Assembly: GCA_004154925.1 (NCBI GenBank)
Contig: QJNS01000025.1
Coordinates: 372,001-436,000 of the forward strand
DNA: 64,000 bases
Direction of reading: 5' to 3'
From: Monosporascus cannonballus
Lineage: Eukaryota; Ascomycota; Sordariomycetes; Xylariales
Shown here in pieces: positions 1 through 11,571 of this stretch (positions within the stretch are counted from its first letter, which is position 1; each line of letters starts with the position of its first letter). The position numbers were made by a program, and so were the translations under genes. The notes under the pieces are model-generated. The model saw nothing but the letters and a program-made list of their open reading frames with translations. It was not told the DNA's origin and made no database searches.

Positions 1-675
1 CCCATACCTTTCATGCTACGTGAGTCGGCAGTGGGCGCTCTGATGACAGGACCGTTCCTGGCGGCTACCGCAGTGGCCGCAACACTGTCAATTTTCTTTC
101 CCAGACGTTTCACGAGGACTATCCATGTCGTAACTGTCGCGGTAGGCACCGGAGTTGCTTCGATCGGAATCCTTGGTTTTGGATTATACGTCAGAGGCGC
201 AGTGCAGATGCCCGTAGACAGCTCGGCCCCGTCGACCGGCTCGCCGTGGGATGCGAGATTCTTAGGCGACCGCGTGAGCTTTCTGGTGGTCTCGTGCCTG
301 CTCGCTTTCCTCGGCGCCGGGTCGCTGGTGCTGGACGCTACCATCCGCCCGGCCATCCAGCGATCGACCGCCTTCACGTCTTCGAGTCTCCTGGTCGCCT
401 TGCGGAACACGGCCGACATGCAGGGGGGCTTGGCTTGCTTGCGGAACCTCGCCGCTGGCATCGTCATCTTGGGGCTGCCCAACGCTGTCTGGACCTGGGA
501 CGGCCTGAAGTCCACCGCAGTCGGAATCGGCGTGGCACAGATCGTCGTCGCCGGCGCCGTGTGCTTCGTCTGGTGGTATTACGACGAAAATGTAAGACAA
601 CTGGACGGCCGGTTGATGGGGCTCGTCGACCTCACGGTTCTGCAGCCTCAGGGAAGCTTCTTTGACACGGATTGA
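1..675 (+). CDS. Polytopic membrane protein, probable MFS-type transporter, C-terminal part (5' partial)
   Basis: The reading frame is open from the first base of the window, so the true start probably lies outside; the first ATG is at 13 and would give 220 residues. Counting from that ATG there are about five hydrophobic segments: 8-29, 37-60, 88-110, 143-160 and 168-190. Between the third and fourth lies a polar loop with Asp-Ala-Thr-Ile-Arg-Pro. After the last helix comes a cytoplasmic tail with Asp-Glu-Asn-Val-Arg and Leu-Asp-Gly-Arg. An even helix pattern with short loops and a charged tail after the last helix is what the C-terminal half of a fungal major facilitator transporter looks like. 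No substrate can be inferred and no family signature is decisive. It ends with TGA at 673-675. Codon use and GC content are those of a normal fungal gene, with no RIP. Confidence 0.55.
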   Translation, partial: PIPFMLRESAVGALMTGPFLAATAVAATLSIFFPRRFTRTIHVVTVAVGTGVASIGILGFGLYVRGAVQMPVDSSAPSTGSPWDARFLGDRVSFLVVSCLLAFLGAGSLVLDATIRPAIQRSTAFTSSSLLVALRNTADMQGGLACLRNLAAGIVILGLPNAVWTWDGLKSTAVGIGVAQIVVAGAVCFVWWYYDENVRQLDGRLMGLVDLTVLQPQGSFFDTD

Positions 676-2954
676 GGCGTCATGGAGTGCTCTGAAAATA
701 GTGGCTGGTGAGATGTGGACAACCCAAGGTCTTCCCGGATTTTGTTTTGTACTCGCAATACGCTACGTAAGTATTAGAAAGGCAAGGCTCGACGCTCCAC
801 GATAGGCATGAGGATAACGAGTAATGATACATGAATTACCCATCAGAAATAAGGTCGCAGCAATTGGAATCAAGGCTGTAAGACTCAAGTAGCTGTTATC
901 GCCAATAACGGGATTCGGAAGGAGTGAACTTGATGCAACAGATGTTATTGATGGCTTCCGTCCGTCGAGAAATAGATGAAAGACAAACTTGTATGTGCAG
1001 CAAAGTTTCTGACCAGCGTATGTCTTGTTGTTTTCTTGATGTCGTAGATCAGAACGGCCTGCTAAGTGGGGGTAGCCTCCATTATATATGGCCTAGGTGC
1101 GTGGCACCTGCTGTGACATTGCCAGTATGTCGGTGGCAGCCAAGAGAAGAGTGGCTTGTTTCCTTCCCCACCGGACAGGGAGCAGCTCTTGCGGAGTTAG
1201 GTGTTGAATCGGCGTCACGGGGTTGACTGTCTCAGCCTCCGGGGAGAACCTGCGGGTAACCGCCCTCCCCGCGTCTCAGCTGCGGCAGCCCACTGCTCGA
1301 CCGCGGAGCCCACGATTGCCGAGTGCGGACTATGAAATTTCATCACAAAAGTCGCACAGCATGTACATCCTGCGTAGCGTTTTCGTGCGCATGGTTTTCC
1401 CAGCAGGTAGATCGCTATCCGCTAATGGGCGCCAAGGCTAGATCTCGGAGCCGTGGGCTGGAGGGATACATAACATGCCTAGAAGATGAAGTAATCGCAC
1501 GATATTAATAAGGGTTTCTCCGAATAACAAAGTGTTGCCAAGGTTGGGGCTCTCGTCAACCTGAAGGGGATCGGGTGGCAGACTGGTAAGCGGAGGGGCA
1601 TGAGGGAGAACGACCAAGGTTAGGCTTTACAAGAGTATTCACAATACGAATATTTGCGTCAGCTTCGGTAATGGCACCCGCGCGAGTGCCGCGCCGGGAA
1701 TATCATCATCTGCAAAGATATGCTCTGACCCTAAGCCCTGTCGGAGCATGCTGTCATCGAATGTCGCGCTTCAATCCATAATAGGGGGAGACCGTCGTGG
1801 GTCGGAGGCCTGGTAGTAGATCTCATTGCAGCGCACAAGAAGGGGAAACACTATCCGCAGAGAAAGTAAACACGCAGCATTAAGAATACGCTTGTTAGAC
1901 ACCAGCGAACCATCAGAGGTCAGCTAGCAGGCTCAGCCAAGGGCTCCCCGTCCTTGATACTCTGCGGGTCGTATTTCTTAAGGCGGATAGCTACAGATAG
2001 GATGTTAGTGGCTGCCATTTCCGAAGTGAATCCGAAAGTAATGGTCGTTCCCCGAGAACAGCGTCTGATATGGAGTCCATATTTATAAGGGGCAAGAAGA
2101 CAGTGGATAAGCTTCAACAAACCAGGGAACCAACCGTCGACAGCTATCAAGCCTGAGATATCTACGGGCGAAAAGCCCTCGAGGGAGTCTATAGACGCGC
2201 CACTCTAAATAAAAGTAAATAAGTTTCTTATAGATACCCCAAATACGCGGAGGAAAACAGGGTAAGAGACTCTTAAATCACTTCTTCTGGGGCCGCGTTT
2301 CGGGGTGAAAAGACAATAGTTGTTGACGAATCCCTTTTCGGGGCTGAAGTAGAGGCTGTACGTGCGTGTCGAACTGGTCACGCAACTCGCAAACTTGTCC
2401 ATTTAAGGACTAAGCCTCCAAGATTCAAGATGCGCAGGTCGCGCGATCGCCCTGTGAGGCAATTGGTTAGTATGTGCATATCAGGGGAAGCCGTGAGTTT
2501 GGAGCACATGACAGAAGGCGGTTATCTGGGGAGACGACCATCAGAAGTCATCATGACAAACTGCCCGAAGGAGCTGGAACATGGGCAATCCCAGAATCCC
2601 GGTGTATCATAGCAGCCTCGGCCCTTGAGGCCGACCAGAACCGACAAAGTCAGTATAGCCACATGCACGCGTCTTTGTCTCTCTATACTGACTAAAGCGG
2701 CTCAATAATAATGATCACTACAAGGTTCCGTAGGATTATGGATACTTCATAATGGCTCTAATTGGACTATATTGCTCCTCTATCAGCGACAGAGATGAAG
2801 CATAGCGGTCGCTGAGCTTACGTATTCTAGTTATCGGCGTTAGATCCCTGGCAACTAGTGGAAGGTCCACTACACCAATCTCTAAAATGAATCAAAATCA
2901 GCCTACGCAGCGGCATTTTGACGCCTGATAGCCTAGCCGAGGCTGACGCAGTTG
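676..2954. other. Gene-poor GC-balanced stretch
   Basis: About 2.3 kb of mixed composition. The open frames in it are 60-100 residues, lack any recognisable domain, and overlap on both strands, so I call no gene. The only structure seen is an inverted repeat at 2648-2693, described separately. Confidence 0.5.
2648..2693. repeat. Inverted repeat, 11-bp perfect arms
   Basis: AGTCAGTATAG at 2648-2658 is the reverse complement of CTATACTGACT at 2683-2693, with a 24-base loop. It lies about 260 bp left of the mariner insertion. No poly-T follows and no gene is adjacent, so a terminator role is not supported. Confidence 0.5.
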
Positions 2955-2956
2955 TA

Positions 2957-4338
2957 CAGTGAGGGGCCAAAATAATCCGGCCCAACCCCACAACTTTTAG
3001 CCACACCCATATTTATCAACAACTTCACATATACATATTTCAATCAAATAAAATCGTAAAAATAAACGGGCTCTAGTATTGTATTCGTTTATTTCTAAAC
3101 TTCAAAACCGTATATACCAACCTTTAGCCTTTTTAACAGCCCGCAGCCGTTTCCTTATAAATATAATAACCTTTATTATAAAAGCGTCCGGGATAGCTTT
3201 TTACGTTTTATGCAAATATTTGATAAAATAGATAGTATCCAGTTTGTTTTTTCTAAGTTCCCAAAAGTCCGGAAATATCTTTTTTAGGTTCCTTTTAAGT
3301 ACAGCCCATATATGTTTTATTGGGTTAAGGTTAAGGCTATATAGTGGCCAGTTCGGAAAAACCTTTACAGCGTTATTTATTAACCAATTTAGGGACTTTT
3401 CGCAGACGTATATAATAATGTTATCCTGTTGGAAAAGATGCTAGGGTTTATAAATCGCTAATAATTTTTCGCCTAAAGCTGTCCGATAATTTCAATTGTT
3501 AATCTTTCGTTTAAAATTATCTAGTTTTGAGGTTGAGTCGTGTTGTATGACGATAAGAGGCGTACGGCATCCCTTTCCATTCGTCCCGATCTATATCTCA
3601 TCCCAAATCATGATGGATATATTCGTTTTGGCGTGATTTTTACGGTTAACGAATTTCTTGTTTCATTTTTCGGACGGAAAACGAAATACTTAAGCCGTTG
3701 GGCTGTTAAAGGAATTTTGGTAAAAAGGTTTGTCGGAAAATATAGCCTGGAATTATCAGTTAAAAATTATATTAATTTTAACGTTACGTATTTGCAATAA
3801 CTTGTTAAGATAATTAAGTTAATAATATATAAAGGTATATTTAGTTTTCGCCGTTGTTTTAAAAAATAACATTTTTTGAGATTTTTATTTACGAAAGTTT
3901 TGTTCCTTTATAATATACTTAATAAAACGAATATTAATTTTAAATCCGATCATTTTTCGAATATTTTTATATGCAGTTTTTCGGTTTTTTTTAATGTTTC
4001 GAAAAATTCTGGCGATTTTTTTTTTGTTTCGAATCGAAAATGCCGCCGATTTTCCAGTTGTTAATAATAAAAGTAATAACGGATTTCGAGATTTTAAATA
4101 AGTCCGTTAAGCGACGTTATGGTATCCCAAGCTTATTTGCGGTAATAATGCAAGCCTTTTTCCTGGGAGTAAATTCCTGACCTTTGTGATGACCGGTAGC
4201 CAATTTGGCGCAAAAAGCTTCGAAATCGGCCATGATTTGAGGAAGTTATGAATTTTGGAAAGTTGAGTATCATCGAGGAGTGGTTCTGAAAATCGGGTGG
4301 CTGGGAAACTTGGGCCGGATTATTTTGGCCCCTCACTG
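2957..4338 (-). mobile_element. Tc1/mariner-type DNA transposon, RIP-degraded
   Basis: The two ends are perfect inverted repeats of 29 bp, starting CAGTGAGGGGCC at 2957 and ending GGCCCCTCACTG at 4338. They are flanked by TA on both sides (2955-2956 and 4339-4340), the usual target duplication of the IS630-Tc1-mariner superfamily. Length is 1382 bp. The interior is AT-rich and carries a dead transposase on the minus strand. The inverted repeats are untouched by mutation although the interior is saturated. Confidence 0.92.
3244..4200 (-). pseudogene. Tc1-type DDE transposase relic
   Basis: On the minus strand, 3306-3431 reads as the C-terminal half of a Tc1 (DDE_3) catalytic domain. It has the block Gln-Gln-Asp-Asn (3420-3431, the second catalytic Asp) and then an Asn-Trp-Pro...Asn-Pro-Ile...His-Ile-Trp block at 3306-3353. 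The spacing from Asp to the third catalytic position is 35 residues. The third acid, normally Glu in Pro-Ile-Glu, is Lys (codon at 3315-3317), a G-to-A change. Upstream on the same strand, around 3540-3650, is a stretch matching the first-Asp region of the domain with in-frame stops. The exact 5' end cannot be set because of the stops; the span is approximate. The plus-strand open frames here are shadows. Confidence 0.8.
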
Positions 4339-4525
4339 TAGGTGTAATACTGCGTTTCATGGCATATTGCAGAGTGTTTACACTCTCGTACTTGGCCTCA
4401 ACCTCTTTATAGAATTAGATATATTGGCTACTTGAGCAATATTTAACTACAAGACAGGGAAGAGGATAATGATGCGTCCGCATAGAATCCATACATTCCT
4501 ATCGTTGAATATAATTGCAGCCGAA

Positions 4526-4742
4526 TGTTAAACCTAGCAGCGCCATGGCTTAGTTTAGCTAACCGGCTAGTGGAAATTGCTTCGGCCAATCCGGTATTCT
4601 TATCTCTTGGTTACCACTGTTTTTATCTGTATTTAAGGAGGGTTCACCATCTTCACCGTATATAAACGACTTTTTAAAGGTTATACAACCTTTAATATAT
4701 ATTTTTAGTTGAATGCTTTTATATGTACTGTAAGGTCTTATA
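4526..4742 (+). repeat. 5' LTR of element E
   Basis: 217 bp, beginning TGTTAAACCTAGCAGCG and ending GGTCTTATA. The end is the RIP-mutated form of the GGTCTCACA seen in the other two copies. The left 150 bp is well kept and the right 70 bp is strongly mutated. Confidence 0.8.
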
Positions 4743-6460
4743 GTTATAAACCCGGTCAGTATTTCTTTTTAATTATATTTAAATATACTTAATATATACG
4801 TTTTATTAAAACTATTCGAAATCTTATTATTGCTTTTACAGCACACTTATTGTCCCGTTACTAAAGATATTTATTGCTTAGCTGTTATATTCTTGATTCA
4901 TCGTAAGCCGCTTATTTTTAACATTATTTCTAAAGCTATAAGTATCTAATTAAATCTTAATAACTATTTTTAAGGCAAATTTTAAATTTCTACTAAAAAA
5001 AACCTTACAAAATATACTACTTTCGAATTTTACATTAACACGAAAGCTGGCCTGCTATAATAATATATTAACTTTAATATATTTTAATCGTTATCTTTAT
5101 TAACGGAATTTACCTTTTTTTAAATTTTGTTAATTTCAAGTAAATATAGATAACTAATAAGCTTTCGCTGGAAAACATTACATCACATACTCGAAAATTT
5201 TGAAATTGTACGACTGGAAATTAACTTTATTTATTACTCAAAAAAGTATTTAATTAAAGTTACCGTATTTTTAAATTAATTTGTTTATCACGAGTATAAT
5301 TAAATATATTTGGAGAAAACTACGTTTCGATAATAGTTAATTAACTTTTTTTTAAAAAAAAGAATAGGTTAAAAGTTAATAATAACGCTTATGTTTACGA
5401 AATTAACATTTGATATCAACAAATAATAAAACTTAATAAAATCTAAATAAATACTTAACTGTTTCTATACTTGAACTATATATATTAAAATCGCGGGACT
5501 TCAAATTCTATTTGTCGTAAATTATTATATTTAGCTTAATTTCTTTAAGATTATTAACGTATACTTACTTAATTTTTTATTATCTAGATTATTACAGTAA
5601 AAAAAGCTATATTCGAAAGCAAAAATCTTACTAAGTTACTACTTGTAAAAAAGCTCGTGAAGTAATTCCAAAACTATATAAAATTACGAAAAACGTAAAG
5701 CGTTATCGCAAAATAAAAATTACGAAAAAGGTTCGATATTCTCCTTAACGAAAAAAACTCCAAATTAAATAAATATTTTTTAAAGAACGAAAATAATATT
5801 ATCTGAAATAACAATAGCCAGAATAATAACGGCAGTGATAACAATAACTCTCTTATTTCAAAATGCTATTATGAAAAAAATATACCTATTTAAGAATTAC
5901 TTTTATATTAACAAAAATATTAACCTAATAAGTAAACGAAATTTCTAAAATTCGAAAACAAATATATAAACGTATTTCGAAACGTCTTTATTAATACAAA
6001 AAAGCATTTAAACGTTTACAAAAAATAAGCCATAAATTCCTTAGCCAACTGTAATATTTTTCGTAACAGAACTTTTTATAAGCTTATAGGCTAACAATAT
6101 AATTATCAGATGTAACTTAAAAAATCCGCGTTTCTAGCTATTTATTCCGACTTGTATATAGAAAATCGCAAAATTAAATTTCTTAATTTATATTTACTAA
6201 AACTTAACGAAAAACTTTTAACCGAAAAAGAACTATCTAAATTTTATAAGTGAGAATATATGAAAAATTATTTATATATTTTTAAAACACATAATAATCT
6301 AACTTCGTACTTTTATAATAGGTTAAAGTTTATTAAAATTAAGAAACCGATATTATATATTATAACACCTTAAAACCGGAAATAATAAAGATTAATTAAA
6401 TCAAACGTGAATCTGTTATATATTACGCTAAGATAAGAGCCGAAAATAACGATAACTATA

Positions 6461-6648
6461 TGTGAGAGTACAGCTCCTATGAGGATGAGGCTGGTAGCCG
6501 ACCAGCCACCGATCAGCCACCGACCCACTTACTAATATAAATCCACCATCTGGCAGCTAGTGGAAAACGTCAGATGGAAATAACTTAATACACTTACTTC
6601 TTGGAATCTGCTCTACGACTGGTCGGAGATCACCTCACCCAGCTCACA
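6461..6648. repeat. Candidate solo LTR or small insertion, 188 bp
   Basis: A GC-richer island inside the AT-rich interior of E. It starts TGTGAGAGTACAG and ends CCAGCTCACA, so the ends are short inverted repeats (TGTGAG/CTCACA) of LTR type. The flanks ACTAT (6455-6459) and GCTAT (6649-6653) resemble a duplication but are offset by one base and differ by one transition. No second copy is seen in the window. Confidence 0.35.
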
Positions 6649-9286
6649 GCTATCCATTATCTTACACCATATTATTAATCTAATAGATTTTGTAATAACT
6701 GAAAAAAAAGAAAACTTACTGTGATCGCTTCGGAAAACGAAAAAAAAAAAATTTTTTAAAAAAAAGATCACTTTCGAAAATACAAATACGAATTTCGTTC
6801 TAGAATTTTTAATCCCGGAATTCACGTTTTTCAAATTAATCTCATAACAAAAGTTTATCGGTAATAACTTTTGCCTTTTCTTAAAGTCCTTAAAAAAATC
6901 TTACAATATAATATCAAAACTTATTTATTTAAATTTAAGCGGTATCGAAAAATAATACAAATATTTACCGAAACGAAAATTTATTTATTTTTCGCAATTT
7001 AATACTAAAATTATCAAATGGTTGAAACGCTAAAAATTTGCAACTGAAATCGGTTAAAAACAAACTTTTTAATACGATATAGATTAATTTTTTTGAGTTT
7101 AACGACAGTTTTGAGAAATTTACAAAAACGTTAATTATTACGTTTTTAATTAGTAAAATTAAAATTAATTAAATTTTAAAACGGAATATAAATATTTTTA
7201 CTGCCTTAATAAAAGTAATAACTTTCTTTAAAAATTAATTTTATGTAAGAATTAAAATAACAATATTAAACGGTAAAAACCTCTTCAGAATTAAAACTCG
7301 AAAATGATTTTTAACACAAATATATCGTATAAATTCTAATTTTTATATATTAAAACATTTATAAAGGTTTCAAAATACTTTCCTTGATCAGTAATAATAA
7401 ATTCATTTTTAATATATTTTCGAAAATTGTAAAAATATTATATATAGTACTGATCGCATATATATTTCCATCTTAAAGTGAAAGATTTTATCGAGATTTT
7501 TAACAAATAATTCATTTAAAAAAATTAAAATATTTATTTTTAAAAAAGGCCTAAAAGCAAATGTAATTAACATCGTATTTTCGAAACTAAAGCTTATATA
7601 CTTACAAAAATTATCTAGTAAAATATAAAACGTCTAAAAATAAATTCTAAAACGTATATTAACTATCTTGTAAAATACGTAATTAATAACATATATTAAA
7701 TTTAGAAATTTTGGTAACAACTCGCTATTATTATTAAAAACATTATTTTAAGGAAACAAAAATTATAAAAGTAAACCAAAAAAGGTTTCGTTTAAAATTA
7801 CTATATTAAACGATGAAATAGATAGCAACTTTATATAATTTTTAATAATAATATCTTAAATTGAAAATTATTTAAAAAAATAAATATTACAATAACGTAT
7901 AAAACATATAAAAAGGTTACTTATAATATAATTCTAATAATTATAAATCATTTATTTAAATGCTTTATAAAGATTATAAAACTAAAACTGAATAAAACCT
8001 ATAATTTATATTTTTAGAAAAATATCTTCAATATATTAATTAATAATACCTCTAAAAAACATTTAAGTATTTATAATAGAACGAACAATTCGGAACGTAA
8101 AGTTATATAACGGTATTTACTTATTTTTAAAATTATTCTAACTTTTGAAAAAATTAAATTATTAATAACTCAGCACATTATTGCAAGATAAAATTTAAAA
8201 TGTATTACTAAATCTTTTTAAAAATAGTAACACCGTACGAAACTAAATCTTCTGAATTAAATAATTAGCATCGATTCCGGTATGTAAAAAGAAAAACAAA
8301 TTATTTTCGATTAATATTAATTATAAATTAAAATATGAAAAACTTAATACGTATTTAGTTATTTTTAACCTTGTTTTTCCGATTATAATTAAATATAATT
8401 ATTTATATCGTATTAAATTTTCGGTTACTTTTAAAACTAGGCAAAATACTATATAAAATAAATATATTAAAAATTAAAGAATATTTATATTTAAGGATGT
8501 AAAGATACATATACTAAATAAAGCAATGAATTACCATTATTTTATTACAAAAGGTGATTTAAAATCTGAATTATAACGCTCCTTTTCTGTTAATATAAAT
8601 CTTTATATATAAGAATATTAAATATTGGATATTTTAAATTATTAAAATTATTATTATTATCTGTAATAACCTTTAATATTGTAAAGATTTTAACGTTTAT
8701 ATATTTGGAGTAATAAGCAAGTTTTTCCGTTTATTTATAGTTATTATAATTCTATTCAACTATAAGTTTCGTTAGTTTAATGTTGTTAAGTTATTTTTAT
8801 TTAATAATTTTAGTTAATTAATATATATACGTTTTTTATAAAGATTTATACGCCCGTATTTGATTTAATGTTTCGGAAAACTGTACATAACTTTAAACAA
8901 TTATTAGTTTTGTAATAACGATACTTAATAGCAACATTGAAAATTTTGAAATTGAAATTTATTTCGAATAATCTATATATTATAATTAATAGTTATTTAA
9001 AATTATGTTTGTAAACTAACGATACAATTATAATATATAGAATTTGAGATATAATGCTTATTAAACAAATATAAAAATTAATATAACATTTTTATATTAA
9101 TAATTTTAAACTTTTATGAATTTGTCTTAAAAAAGTAATTCATGAAATTACGTAATTAAAATATTATAATTGCTATCAGATATTTATTACGAAAAACTAT
9201 ATATACGTTTCGAATTATTCAAATTTCAAAAAGTTACTTTAAAATCCTTAAATAAAAATATCTTGAAAAAAGATATTAAAGTGAAA

Positions 9287-9697
9287 TGTTACGACTTAAC
9301 GGGCTACGGCCTCTAGAAACGGCCTCCAACAAAGCACGCCAAAAGGGGACAGCGGGTCAAGTCACGTAATAGATCACTAACTTACTAATAATAAGACAGC
9401 GAGCCGGATTACTAACTCACTAGTAATAAGCTAACAAGCCGCATTATTAACTTATTGATAATAAGTTAATAAGCTGATATAAATTATATATATTTATTAT
9501 TTTTATAATTTAAATAATTTTAATTTATTATATTTAATAATATTAATAATTTATAATACTATAATATTAATTAAAATAAATTTTATATTATAAATATAAT
9601 TAAGTTATTTTATTACTTTAAAATTTAACGATATTTCTATTAATATAAATCGGTATAACTTAAATTTAAAAATTAATTATATTATTTAACCGTTATA
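9287..9697 (+). repeat. 5' LTR of G1
   Basis: 411 bp, starting TGTTACGACTTAACGGGC. The last third is shared with all other G-type LTRs in the window; the middle is subfamily-specific and contains short repeats of an ACTTACTAATAATAAG type. It ends CCGTTATA, the mutated form of CCGTCACA. Confidence 0.85.
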
Positions 9698-11452
9698 CGT
9701 TATAAGGTTTTATTTAATAATATTATTAGATTTTGAACACTATCGCCAACATTATGTTTACTAGTGAACAACTCGAATAATCTATTTACCAGGTCCCTGA
9801 TAACCCGGACATTGAAATAAAATCCGAAAAAGAAAAAAAACAACTTTTTCTTTTTCGCGAAAAAGTTTTACGTTATCTGGATATTATGAACGAACGTATT
9901 GTTTAACGTAAAAAGAATAATAACAACCTTATAACGTTATTTCAAGCCGGCTATAAGATATTTAAGAAAAAAAAGATTTCTAAAATTAAAAAACCTTTTC
10001 GAACGAATCAAATTATTTAGCTAAATTTTATTAAAGAACCGGGAAAAATCTTTAAATTCTTTAAACTAAAACTTTTGGACAGAATTATAATTAAGTTCTA
10101 ATTATTCTTAATTTGATACTAAATATACTGTAGGTACTGTCTTGTTCTACTAGTTACGTTTATTATACAAATCGAATTTATAATCGAACGATTTACTAGA
10201 GATATAATTATTTAATTCGAACCTATTATAAGAAAATACGTTATTTTATTAATAAAAAAATAAAACTCCAAAGTATTACGAATTTTTAACGATTATAAAT
10301 AATTTAACCAAATATTAACAAAAACTTTCAAAATAGTAAATAAAAAAATAAAAGTCGAAATGCAAATTTAATAATTATATTAAAAGAAATTAATATTTAA
10401 TTACGGTAATACGTTTATTTAATTAGTATTTAAGTTAAATTAGGAAATAAAATATTAATAATTATTTTTTTTAAAAAATTTAATTAACCTAATTATATAT
10501 CGAATTATATCTTTATATTAATTAAGATTAATAAATAATAATATACCTAGTATATTAAAGATATTAAAAGAAAAAAATAATAGTAAATCTCGATATACGG
10601 TTAATATTAATACTTTTCGACGTTATAATATTTTTTGCGACATAATACTAAAACTTATAGAATTAGAGGCTATTTATAAAAAAAAACTAAAACTAGATTA
10701 AATATTTTAATTATAATCAGATAAAACATAAAGCAACATAGTATAAAGTATTAAAAAGACCCCATTAAAGTAACTAAAAACCCATACTCGAGAGATAGTC
10801 TAGAAAAAAATCTAAAAAAACAAAAGCAAATCTATTAACATAATTCGGCTTAAGTACGTACCAGGCTTTTTATGGCGAAAAATTCAATAGAGAATGCGAA
10901 AAACCAAAAAGCTGGCTTAATAAATATCGCGTCGATAATAAGAAGAACTATAGAGATGGTTACGGGAATACCAGAATTAGATAGAAAAAATCTGTTCTGG
11001 AATTCTTGATTTATATAGCAGAAAATACGCTATATATTGCCGACAACCAGAATCTCTTAATTATAAGAAATAAAAACAGTATATTTACGAAAAAATTACG
11101 CATATATATTACAAAGAATTCGATTCTTTAAACCGAATTAGCAATAATAAGAACGATAAATAATAGTATCGATATTTTCGATTTATAATTCCAGAAAATA
11201 ACATTTACTAGCTAATTAAAACGAACAGCTGATTTAAAAAATAATGCCCATAAAAACCCTTTTTATTATTATAAGTGATATAATTATTAAACGGACGAAA
11301 AGTCAATCAAGCATACCGTAAAAAAATATTACTAAAAGGTTATTACAGATTTTTATTTTCAATTAGCATTTATTATAAACTCGAATAAAAAAAGTTATTA
11401 AGAAAAAATATATCAGTTTATAGGCGAGTTTTAAAATAACAGCTAAAATAAC

Positions 11453-11571
11453 TATGATGATATGTACAGCTAGTCCTTATAAGGTAGATGAAGGTATCCA
11501 AACCCCAATTAGAGTTTGGAATTGCTGACCTTTTGGTATTGTAGCTAGCGTTGCACTCTCGTTATCTCACA
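11453..11571 (+). mobile_element. Solo LTR of family D inside G1 pol
   Basis: 119 bp with ends TATGATGATATG (from TGTGATGATATG) and ATCTCACA. It is flanked by ATAAC (11448-11452) and ATGAC (11572-11576), a 5-bp duplication differing by one G/A. The G2, G3 and G4 copies of the same pol region run through this site without the insert. Same length as the two D LTRs at 29625 and 43056. Confidence 0.85.
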
